28,246 nt of DNA from GCA-2746795 sp964643965 (GTDB taxonomy: Bacteria > Chloroflexota > Anaerolineae > Promineifilales > Promineifilaceae). This document shows, piece after piece, positions 8,019 to 14,106 of the stretch (position 1 is its first letter; the number at the start of each line of letters is the position of its first letter). The notes beneath the pieces are model-generated. The model searched no databases and was not told the origin of the DNA. It saw only the letters and a program-made list of their open reading frames with translations. A program made the position numbers and the translations under genes. The stretch covers positions 1 to 28,246 of the forward strand of contig CAZXVH010000072.1 of assembly GCA_964643965.1 (NCBI GenBank). Reading direction: 5' to 3'.

Positions 8019-8123
8019 AACCCTTAAAAGATTTATATCAAAAGAACAAAGGATGGCAGAAACAAAGAGACAAAGGGTCTTCCCATGTTTCTGCCATCCT
8101 ATGTATTCAATCTTTAAAGGGTT
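8019..8123. terminator. large two-part stem-loop between convergent genes
   Basis: A perfect 15-bp inverted repeat (8050-8064, AGGATGGCAGAAACA, with 8086-8100) is nested inside an outer pair of 15-base arms (8019-8033 with 8109-8123, one mismatch). The whole structure spans about 105 bases between the convergent lipid kinase and OsmC-like genes. The outer right arm touches the OsmC-like stop codon (8122-8124). On the minus strand the inner stem is followed by TTGTTCTTTTGA, so it probably ends transcription from that side and perhaps both. It could also be a small miniature inverted-repeat element. Confidence 0.65.
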
Positions 8124-8547
8124 AGGCAGATGCGATGTTGTACTTTGTAGAAACCTTAACCCCCGCCCGTTTAAAAATGATACTGGCCGAGCAGTATTTC
8201 GTCATCGAAAGCTCAATCGCCTTTTCCACGGATTCGGGATCAATGTCAGCGCCAGTCAGATTATAAACGATGGTGACATCTGTATAGACCATCGGGTAAT
8301 CTTCGGCACGGTCGCCTTCGATGTCTACCGTTAAACCGACCACATTTTGGCGCATCTTCTTGAGCATAGAGAGAACATCTACGCCTGTGCAGCCCGCCAC
8401 GCCCGCCAGCAGAAACTCCATCGGACTACCGCCAGTCGCGTCAGGTTCCGGCGCTTTAAACTGCACCTGATACCCTGAACCGAGCGTTGTTTCAAAATTC
8501 CAATCTTCGCCTGTCCAGACGAGTTGTGCGTTTTTTCTGTTTGCCAT
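8122..8547 (-). CDS. OsmC/YhfA-family protein
   Basis: A 141-residue cytosolic protein of the OsmC superfamily, whose best-known members are thiol-dependent peroxidases reducing organic hydroperoxides; the YhfA branch is less well characterised. The two conserved cysteines are C53 in the SPMEFLLAGVAGCTGVDVL helix and C119 in MTKYCSAS. Length is normal. The ribosome site is weak (GGTGG about nine bases upstream). It lies 63 bp downstream of the FmdB-like gene and ends in a large stem-loop. Oxidative-stress protection is inferred from the family. Confidence 0.88.
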   Translation of the reverse strand: MANRKNAQLVWTGEDWNFETTLGSGYQVQFKAPEPDATGGSPMEFLLAGVAGCTGVDVLSMLKKMRQNVVGLTVDIEGDRAEDYPMVYTDVTIVYNLTGADIDPESVEKAIELSMTKYCSASIIFKRAGVKVSTKYNIASA

Positions 8548-8576
8548 GAATTATCCACCAATTTTTTATTAGATTT

Positions 8577-8597
8577 TAGCAAGCAACCTGCTTGCTT
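8577..8597. other. hairpin between the FmdB-like and OsmC-like genes
   Basis: AGCAAGCA (8578-8585) and TGCTTGCT (8589-8596) are perfect arms around a 3-base loop. No strong T run follows in the minus direction, so it may be a weak terminator, a processing stem or a stability element in a two-gene transcript. Confidence 0.4.
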
Positions 8598-8610
8598 AGC
8601 AACCGCTCGC

Positions 8611-8817
8611 TCAGGTGAAAGGGCTGCTCACGGGTGGGGCGCTAAAAGTAGGCGCGGCGGAACGAGTCACGCCGCCAACGGCAATGGCGCTGATGGATTT
8701 GCGGGTATCCAGGCTGCCACAAGTGGGGCAATCTTGGGTCTCGCTTGATTGTGACATACGTAATTTTCGTTCAAATGGTTGTTCACAATCGCGGCAGATG
8801 AAGGTATACATCGGCAT
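8611..8817 (-). CDS. FmdB-family zinc-ribbon protein
   Basis: A 68-residue small protein. The N-terminal zinc ribbon is MPMYTFICRDC...DCPTCG with four cysteines at positions 8, 11, 30 and 33, the hallmark of the FmdB / CxxC_CxxC_SSSS family of putative regulatory or nucleic-acid-associated proteins. The tail (35-68) is Ser/Ala/Pro/Thr-rich and probably disordered. Purine-rich AAAAGGAG lies about 12 bases before the ATG, a slightly long spacing. It is followed on the same strand by the OsmC-like gene. The precise function of the family is not known. Confidence 0.85.
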   Translation of the reverse strand: MPMYTFICRDCEQPFERKLRMSQSSETQDCPTCGSLDTRKSISAIAVGGVTRSAAPTFSAPPVSSPFT

Positions 8818-8945
8818 AAGTTAAACAAGCTCCTTTTCTAAACCTTTCCGGTTTTTTATGGTGAAGAGTATAGTGTGGGCGATTGGGGAATTCAATGAAT
8901 TTGGGGAAATCATTACAGTAGCTTTACAAAGAGGAAAGGGTGCAA

Positions 8946-10049
8946 CTATCTTCCTGCAACTATCTCTTTTACCTTATCGGCTGGCAGCCCCAGCCGGGTA
9001 TTGCCATCCCGCCCGACGACGGTGTGGGCCATGAGCAGGCTGTTGTAGATCGCCTCTTCAACCGATTCGATGACGGCCAGGGAGAAATTGCTCATGATCG
9101 GTTGTTCGTGGATAAACGGCCGTTCTCCCCCCAGCTCTTCTGGCCTATCCAACAGGTGATACCCGGTCGAAAACGCCACCACAAAATCGCCGCTCCCCCC
9201 GTGACAGGCGCTGCCCGTTCGTGCTAAACCGAAGGCGGCGCGATGACAGAGCCGTTCCAACTGCCGTTTGTCCAGCGGGGCGTCTGTCGCCAGGATGATC
9301 ATGATGGAGCCATCTTCGAGGCGCGATTGGAGCTGAGACGGGTGCAAATATTGGCCGATGGGAACGCCCGCGATGACCAGTTCCTCAGGAGCGCCAAAGT
9401 TGCTCTGCACCAACGCCCCAATCGTGAAGCCACCTTTGTCTGCGGGCAGTTGGCGGCTGGCCGTGCCGATGCCGCCTTTCCAACCGTAGCAGCTTGTGCC
9501 GGTTCCCGCACCGACAACGCCTTCAGCTACCGCGCCGGTGGTAGCAGCGGCCAGGGCCGCCCGCACTTCGGCCAGGCCGATGGGGCGGGCTTGCATGTCG
9601 CTGAGGAAGCCATCGCTGGTTTCGCCCACGACAGGGTTGACGCTGGCGTACCCTTGCCGCCCCGTTTCCGCAAACCCCAGGCCGATGTGGGGGTTCTGCT
9701 CGATCATGAGGGAGATGAGGGCATCAGCGACGCGGGGGCCGTTGAGGGTGCTGGTGAGGGCGATGGGCGTTTCGATGTTGCCCAGTTCGCGGATCTGCTC
9801 AAAGCCGATGACTTTGCCGAAGCCGTTGATGGCGTGCACGGCGGCCGGTACCTTTTCAGCGTAGAGGTTGCCGGGATGGGGCAAAATGAGGGTGACGCCG
9901 GTGCGGAAGGGGCCGTTACCCGTCCACGCCCCGTCCCCTTTGATGAGGGTGAAATGGCCGACGGCGACGCCCGCCACATCGGTGATGGCGTTGAGCGGGC
10001 CGGGAGATAAACGGCCGTTATAAATGTTTAGCTCTCGTATGCGGGGCAT
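8946..10049 (-). CDS. P1-family peptidase (DmpA/L-aminopeptidase D-esterase type)
   Basis: A 367-residue N-terminal-nucleophile hydrolase of the DmpA family (MEROPS S58). These enzymes self-cleave a Gly-Ser bond and use the freed Ser as nucleophile to release N-terminal residues, including D- or beta-amino acids in some members. The family body is clear: residues 20-32 (NAITDVAGVAVGH), GAGTGTSCYGWKGGIGTASR near 180-199, and the predicted autoprocessing site G247-S248 in EDGSIMIILATDAPL, then ACHGGSGDFVVAFST in the small subunit. It has no signal peptide. The start overlaps the 3' end of the racemase gene by 22 bp, so translation is probably coupled. Confidence 0.92.
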   Translation of the reverse strand: MPRIRELNIYNGRLSPGPLNAITDVAGVAVGHFTLIKGDGAWTGNGPFRTGVTLILPHPGNLYAEKVPAAVHAINGFGKVIGFEQIRELGNIETPIALTSTLNGPRVADALISLMIEQNPHIGLGFAETGRQGYASVNPVVGETSDGFLSDMQARPIGLAEVRAALAAATTGAVAEGVVGAGTGTSCYGWKGGIGTASRQLPADKGGFTIGALVQSNFGAPEELVIAGVPIGQYLHPSQLQSRLEDGSIMIILATDAPLDKRQLERLCHRAAFGLARTGSACHGGSGDFVVAFSTGYHLLDRPEELGGERPFIHEQPIMSNFSLAVIESVEEAIYNSLLMAHTVVGRDGNTRLGLPADKVKEIVAGR

Positions 10050-10837
10050 GAATTCTCCATGAAAGTGGCAGGTTTGCCACCCTGCAACTTTGCCACATTT
10101 GATTCTCGAATCAGGGCGCGGGCTAAAATGCGGGTGGGGTCGATGGCGACCAGGCCGTCTATCTCTCCGGCTGGCAGGGCGAGGGAGATTTCGGTGCAGC
10201 CCAGGATGACGGCTTGAGCGCCCTGCGCTTTGAGGGCTTGGACGCCAAGTTGGAGATGGGAAACGGCCGTTTCCGTGGCTCCGCCATTCGCCTTAATCCC
10301 ATAAATTGGATCATAAATGGCGGGATGAATCCCGTTTACCTGCATGGTTTCATCTGGTACGACAACCGTAAAGCCTAACGGTTCTAACACCTGTGGGTAG
10401 ATTTGGGCGCGGTAAGCGCCGGTGGTAGACAATACGCCGATGGTTTCCATTTGGGGGTGAGTATCATGCAAAAACCGACCTACTTCTTCGATCATGTGCA
10501 GCAGTTGGATGGGGCAGTTCGTTTTTTCCAGTTCTGCCTTGATGACATTGAAAATGACGGGCGCATAGGCAGTATTGCAGGGGATACCGGCCACTTCTGC
10601 GCCCATGGCGGCCAGTTTTTGCAATTGCCGTGCCAAGGCATAGCCTGGGTTTTCCGCCACGAGACCGAGCAGGTATTCGGTGCGGTCGAGAATTTCATGG
10701 GGCTGGGAGAGGCTGTAGATGGGCAGGTGATCTTGATCTTTGGCAACGGCCGTTTCTGTCAAAATCTTGCTCAGCAAATCCAGCCCCGCAAATGGTCCTA
10801 CGCCAGCCACAATGCCAATCGGTTTCTCGTGAGTCAT
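10028..10837 (-). CDS. aspartate/glutamate racemase family protein
   Basis: A 269-residue cofactor-independent racemase, predicted to interconvert L- and D-aspartate or glutamate. The two catalytic-type cysteines are in GIPCNTAYAP and ILGCTEISLAL, one per lobe. The N-terminus (KPIGIVAGVGPFAGLDLL) matches the first beta-alpha unit. I choose ATG 10837: an alternative in-frame GTG at 10885 lies inside a terminator-like hairpin. The C-terminal 20-odd residues overlap the start of the P1 peptidase gene. The pairing with a DmpA-type peptidase suggests handling of D-amino acids or isoaspartyl-like peptides. Confidence 0.87.
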   Translation of the reverse strand: MTHEKPIGIVAGVGPFAGLDLLSKILTETAVAKDQDHLPIYSLSQPHEILDRTEYLLGLVAENPGYALARQLQKLAAMGAEVAGIPCNTAYAPVIFNVIKAELEKTNCPIQLLHMIEEVGRFLHDTHPQMETIGVLSTTGAYRAQIYPQVLEPLGFTVVVPDETMQVNGIHPAIYDPIYGIKANGGATETAVSHLQLGVQALKAQGAQAVILGCTEISLALPAGEIDGLVAIDPTRILARALIRESNVAKLQGGKPATFMENSCPAYES

Positions 10838-10861
10838 GAATAGATGTTGGTGAGTGTGATT

Positions 10862-10891
10862 ATAAAAAAGAGCGCCAGATGACACTCTTTT
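10862..10891 (-). terminator. intrinsic terminator / possible attenuator before the racemase
   Basis: Read on the minus strand, AAAAGAG (from 10885-10891) pairs with CTCTTTT (from 10866-10872) around a 12-base loop and runs into TTTTTTATA. It lies downstream of greA but only 25 bases before the racemase ATG, leaving no room for a separate promoter between them. It therefore either ends greA with leaky read-through or attenuates the racemase-peptidase pair. Confidence 0.6.
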
Positions 10892-10923
10892 ACTATTTTG
10901 ACTTATTTACAGCCCCTGAGCAT

Positions 10924-11022
10924 ATCAGGTGATGTGATTATACTCGTAGCGGGCATAATCTGACATTTTTGCCAGAGGTGGCACGGTTAGAAACCGGCCA
11001 CAGCGAGTATACATCACCTGAT
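10924..11022 (-). ncRNA. candidate structured RNA element at the greA 3' end
   Basis: On the minus strand a 19-bp outer stem (11004-11022 with 10924-10946, four-base bulge) encloses a second strong hairpin (10978-11001: ten base pairs, one bulged base, AGA/TCT loop). The outer arm overlaps the greA stop codon (11014-11016). It is followed about 30 bases later by a terminator-like hairpin. The arrangement could be a regulatory leader for the racemase/peptidase genes, a greA 3' stability element or an inserted palindromic repeat. No known riboswitch class is recognised. Confidence 0.45.
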
Positions 11023-11490
11023 GTCGACAATGGTTAATTGAATCTGACCGCCGGGTGTTTCCACGTTGACTACTGATCCTTTTTTGGCGCCAATCAGGGC
11101 GCTGCCAATAGGGGATTCGTTGGAAATACGGCCGTTTGCCGGATCAGCTTCATGAGCGCCCACAATGAAATAGGTTTCCTCTTCATCTTCGTAGCCCACT
11201 TCAAACACCGTCACCGTATTCCCCACACGTACCACGTTTGAAGGCCCCATCTCTTTAATGACCTTAGAGCGGTAGACGGAATCTTCCAGGGTTTTAATCC
11301 GTCCTTCTACAAATGCCTGCTCTTCTTTGGCGGCATGGTAGTCCGCATTTTCTTTGAGATCCCCTTGGGCAATAGCTATCTCCAGCTTTTCTGCAATTTC
11401 CTCGCGTTTTTCTTTTTTAAGGTAGGCGAGTTCTTCTTTTATTTTTTGTAAACCCTCTTCGGTTATGTAAATAACAGCATCGTCGATCAT
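11014..11490 (-). CDS. greA: transcription elongation factor GreA
   Basis: A 158-residue factor that enters the secondary channel of RNA polymerase and stimulates cleavage of backtracked RNA. The N-terminal coiled coil is residues 10-78, with the active acidic tip D44 and E47 in QGDLKENADYHAAKEEQAF. The C-terminal FKBP-like domain contains VGNTVTVFEV, the SNESPIGSALIGAKKG segment and the ending QLTIVDIR. Length is normal for GreA. The leader has an inverted repeat (TGTGAAC 11516-11522 with GTTCACA 11537-11543) and a GGAG about 12 bases before the ATG. The stop codon lies in the arm of a large stem-loop. Confidence 0.96.
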   Translation of the reverse strand: MIDDAVIYITEEGLQKIKEELAYLKKEKREEIAEKLEIAIAQGDLKENADYHAAKEEQAFVEGRIKTLEDSVYRSKVIKEMGPSNVVRVGNTVTVFEVGYEDEEETYFIVGAHEADPANGRISNESPIGSALIGAKKGSVVNVETPGGQIQLTIVDIR

Positions 11491-11548
11491 CTTTTTTTAT
11501 TACTCCGTAATTAAGTGTGAACTTGTTTTTGTCTCTGTTCACAACAAT

Positions 11549-11576
11549 ACAAACGGCTAAAAACAAACGGCTAAAA
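11549..11576. repeat. tandem 14-bp direct repeat upstream of greA
   Basis: ACAAACGGCTAAAA is present twice with no spacer, 11549-11562 and 11563-11576, about 60-85 bases before the greA ATG. Tandem half-sites at this distance often bind a regulator. No other copy was noticed in the window. Confidence 0.6.
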
Positions 11577-11587
11577 GTAAATTAAAT

Positions 11588-11608
11588 AACCCCGCACTGC
11601 GCGGGGTT
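11588..11608 (-). terminator. orphan GC-rich terminator-like hairpin
   Basis: AACCCCGC (11588-11595) pairs perfectly with GCGGGGTT (11601-11608) around a 5-base loop. On the minus strand it is followed by ATTTAATTTACTTTT, which fits a weak intrinsic terminator; the plus-strand flank is not T-rich. No recognised gene ends here, so it may close an unannotated short minus-strand transcript or insulate greA. Confidence 0.5.
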
Positions 11609-11833
11609 AGAATAAGCGTATTCACTTTGAATAAAGCAAAGAATGCCATAATTATAGCGTGGGCTGATGCTTCTGTCGAACGGCCGTTACCTGCCACAGC
11701 CGTGTTATACAGAAACTTCCTCGAGGGAACCGGGCGCTTCAATTTTTTTGTGCTGCGCTCTGAAAGTATTTTTGTAACTTTGTCCCTATACCATAGTTAA
11801 AACGTATTGATGTATAAACCAGTCATAAATCCA

Positions 11834-11849
11834 TATTGTATTTACAATA
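11834..11849. promoter_or_regulatory. palindromic candidate operator upstream of the Nudix gene
   Basis: TATTGTA (11834-11840) and TACAATA (11843-11849) form a perfect 16-bp palindrome with a 2-base centre. A second inverted pair, ACGTATTG 11802-11809 with CAATACGT 11845-11852, overlaps it. The site is 70-85 bases before the ATG at 11920. A repressor or activator site is plausible; no family is recognised. Confidence 0.4.
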
Positions 11850-11919
11850 CGTCGATATTTTTCAAACCCACAGTCTATCAAATTGTCGCAACATCATACC
11901 CTTAGGTGAGCTTCTTATC

Positions 11920-12444
11920 ATGCAATCAAACCAGCCTAACCATTTTGCTTCGTCCGGCCCCGCTTCTGTAAATAAATCTGTGTCATTGGCAACCATACCT
12001 GTGGAGGATATGCAGGACGCGCCCCTTATTATGCAAGATTATGTTAACGCTTTTGTGGTGAATGAAGCGGATGAAGTGCTTATTGTAGAAAATCAGGTGA
12101 ACGGCCGTTCCTGGGGCAGTTGGCGCGTGGTGGGGCGTGATCTGGAAAATGGCGAAGATCCTATTCAGGCTGTGCAGCAAAACCTACGGCATCAAACAGG
12201 GCTTGTTTGTGAAGAGTGGGTTTATCTGGGTACGTTTGTTTTGAACCACCTGCAAGAGCAGGGCGCGGGACATTTTTTTTATGCCAAAAATGTGGTTTTT
12301 ATTAGCCAACCCCAGGTGGAATATCGCCAAAATACGGTTAAATGGATATCAAAGCGAGAATTAAAACAAGCGCTGTTGGATGGCCGTATCGCGGTGGTCA
12401 ACCACGCCGTGGCTATTTGCCTGGCAATGGTCTTGTGCGAATGA
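11920..12444 (+). CDS. Nudix-fold protein with degenerate catalytic box
   Basis: A 174-residue protein. Residues 41-110 follow the Nudix fold (YVNAFVVNEADEVLIVEN, SWGSWRVVGRDLENGEDPI, RHQTGL). In the Nudix box only E79 and the final G94-L95 fit; the metal-binding REUxEE core is replaced by QNLRHQ (87-92). It is therefore unlikely to hydrolyse nucleoside diphosphates by the usual mechanism and may bind a ligand or act as a regulator. ATG 11920 with AGGTGAG nine bases upstream is preferred over an in-frame ATG at 11836. It converges on the ABC ATPase gene, with a heptamer repeat array between. Confidence 0.8.
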   Translation: MQSNQPNHFASSGPASVNKSVSLATIPVEDMQDAPLIMQDYVNAFVVNEADEVLIVENQVNGRSWGSWRVVGRDLENGEDPIQAVQQNLRHQTGLVCEEWVYLGTFVLNHLQEQGAGHFFYAKNVVFISQPQVEYRQNTVKWISKRELKQALLDGRIAVVNHAVAICLAMVLCE

Positions 12445-12451
12445 GGGCGTA

Positions 12452-12556
12452 GCGGATTGCGGATTGCGGATTGTGGATGGCGGATTGTGGATTGCGGATT
12501 GCGGATTGCGGATTGTCGCTTACTGTTCACTGTTCACTGCCCACTGTTCCCCGTTC
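12452..12556. repeat. phased heptanucleotide repeat array (15 units)
   Basis: Nine units of consensus GCGGATT (12452-12514, variants GTGGATT and GTGGATG), one divergent unit (12515-12521), then five units of consensus ACTGTTC (12522-12556), all in one unbroken 7-bp register. The array fills the gap between the convergent Nudix and ABC-ATPase genes and runs into the last 12 codons of the ATPase gene. It resembles the short tandemly repeated heptamers (STRRs) of filamentous cyanobacteria. Confidence 0.85.
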
Positions 12557-14088
12557 ATCTGCACTTCAGCGCCCGCCATTAAGAGGCCGACTTGTTCCCG
12601 AGTCACTTCCGCGCTGGGCAGCACCGCCACGATCCGGCCGTCAAACATCACCGCGATTCTGTCAGCCAACCCCAGCACCTCATCCAATTCAGCCGATACA
12701 AGTAGAACCGCGATTCCCTGATCCCGTTGGGCGATGATCTGTTTATGAATAAACTCGATGGAGCCAACATCAATGCCCCGTGTCGGTTGGGCGGCGATGA
12801 GCAGGGTGGTAGGGCGGGAAAATTCACGAGCCACAATCACCTTTTGTTTGTTGCCCCCAGAAAGTTTAGCGGCATGGGTCAAAGCGCTGGGAGTACGTAC
12901 ATCATACTTTGCCACCAATTCTTCGCCATTTTTGAGGATAGCCGCCTGGTTGAGCGTAATGCCATTGGCATATGGCTTAACATAATAATTATTAAGCACC
13001 ATGTTGTCAGCCACGGAGTAAGCCATGACCAGGCCATGTTTTTCCCGATCTTCCGGGATGTGAGCTACCCCCATTTCTGTGATTTGTCGAGGGGTAAAAT
13101 GAGTGCAGTTCACGTCATTGAGGGTGACGACGCCATTTTCGATGGGGCGTAAGCCGGTGAGCGCTTCCACCAATTCTCGTTGGCCATTGCCTTGCACCCC
13201 GGCAATGCCCACGATTTCACCCGCTTTTACTTCTAAGTTGACCTCTTTAACGGCCGTGTGGTCGCGTTCATCCTTTACTGTCAGGTTTTCTACGCGCAGC
13301 ACTACCGCTGCTGGTTTTGCGGGTTCTTTTTCAACGGTCAAGATGACACTGCGGCCTACCATCAGTTCCGCCAGGCTGGTCTCTGTCGATTCTTCTGGTT
13401 TGACGATGCCCACCATTTTGCCGCCGCGCAGCACGCCAATGCGGTCGGCGACGGCCAGCACCTCTTTCAACTTGTGGGTAATGAAGATGATGGAGACGCC
13501 TCCGGCCGTCAGGTCGCGCATGATGCGGAACAGTTCATTGGCCTCCTGAGGGGTGAGAACGGCCGTTGGCTCATCTAAAATCAAAATATCCGCTTCCCGG
13601 TAAAGAGCCTTGATGATCTCCACCCGCTGTTGAGCGCCCACCGGCAGGTCTTCCACGATGGCGGTGGGGTCTACTTCCAGGCCGTATTGCTGCGATAAAT
13701 CCCTGACCCGTTTTTCTGCCTGGCGGCGTGAAAGAATGCCCAGCCGTTGCGTGATCTCAGAGCCAAGCATCACATTTTCAGTCACATTCATCACCGGCAC
13801 CAGTTGAAAATGTTGGTGAACCATGCCCACGCCCCGGTCGATGGCGTCACGTGGGTTCTTGAGGGTAACTTGCTCCCCTTTAATCCAAACTTCACCTTCA
13901 TCGGGATGGTACAGCCCGTACAACATATTCATCAAGGTGCTTTTGCCAGCCCCATTTTCGCCCAAAAGCGCCAGAATTTCTCCTTTGTACAGCTTGAGGT
14001 GAATATCGTCGTTGGCAATGACGCCCGGAAAACGCTTGGAAATACCTTTCGCTTCCAGCATAACGGTAGAATTATCTGCGTGGCTCAT
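12520..14088 (-). CDS. ABC transporter ATPase, double-NBD (nucleoside/sugar importer, YufO/NupA-like)
   Basis: A 522-residue ATPase with two tandem nucleotide-binding domains that powers import through the adjacent permease pair. NBD1 has Walker A GENGAGKST at 43-51, signature LPVGAQQRVEI at 148-158 and Walker B LILDEPT at 169-175. NBD2 has a degenerate Walker A (GVQGNGQREL), signature LSGGNKQKV and a degenerate Walker B (LLIAAQPTRGIDVGS), as usual for RbsA/YufO-type proteins. It starts 18 bp after the permease stop with GAGG upstream. The last dozen residues (MNGEQWAVNSEQ) are encoded by the heptamer array and look like a non-native tail. It is the last gene of the transporter operon. Confidence 0.93.
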   Translation of the reverse strand: MSHADNSTVMLEAKGISKRFPGVIANDDIHLKLYKGEILALLGENGAGKSTLMNMLYGLYHPDEGEVWIKGEQVTLKNPRDAIDRGVGMVHQHFQLVPVMNVTENVMLGSEITQRLGILSRRQAEKRVRDLSQQYGLEVDPTAIVEDLPVGAQQRVEIIKALYREADILILDEPTAVLTPQEANELFRIMRDLTAGGVSIIFITHKLKEVLAVADRIGVLRGGKMVGIVKPEESTETSLAELMVGRSVILTVEKEPAKPAAVVLRVENLTVKDERDHTAVKEVNLEVKAGEIVGIAGVQGNGQRELVEALTGLRPIENGVVTLNDVNCTHFTPRQITEMGVAHIPEDREKHGLVMAYSVADNMVLNNYYVKPYANGITLNQAAILKNGEELVAKYDVRTPSALTHAAKLSGGNKQKVIVAREFSRPTTLLIAAQPTRGIDVGSIEFIHKQIIAQRDQGIAVLLVSAELDEVLGLADRIAVMFDGRIVAVLPSAEVTREQVGLLMAGAEVQMNGEQWAVNSEQ

Positions 14089-14106
14089 GCTTTTTGTCCT
14101 CGCTCC

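Larger units (their letters stand above)
11491..11919. other. 429-bp divergent intergenic region
   Basis: This region separates greA (-) from the Nudix gene (+). It contains a tandem 14-bp direct repeat, a GC-rich hairpin, the only exact intergenic AACGGCCGTT in the window (11679-11688) and a palindrome upstream of the Nudix gene. Open frames through it have no ribosome sites or recognisable protein sequence. Both genes must have their promoters here, but I see no confident -35/-10 pair. Confidence 0.6.

Noticed and set aside
9243..10010. 255-codon plus-strand open frame
   Set aside because: Lies wholly antisense to the P1 peptidase, which has clear family motifs; typical GC-codon shadow with Ala/Gly/Asp-rich nonsense.
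10838..10885. GTG start at 10885 for the racemase
   Set aside because: The added 16 residues lie inside a terminator-like hairpin and do not look like the family N-terminus.
11557..11742. 61-codon minus-strand open frame in the greA/Nudix gap
   Set aside because: Contains the terminator-like hairpin and the iterated palindrome, no ribosome site, no protein-like pattern.
12452..12556. Possible CRISPR array
   Set aside because: The unit is only 7 bp with no spacers and no cas genes nearby; it is a simple tandem repeat.
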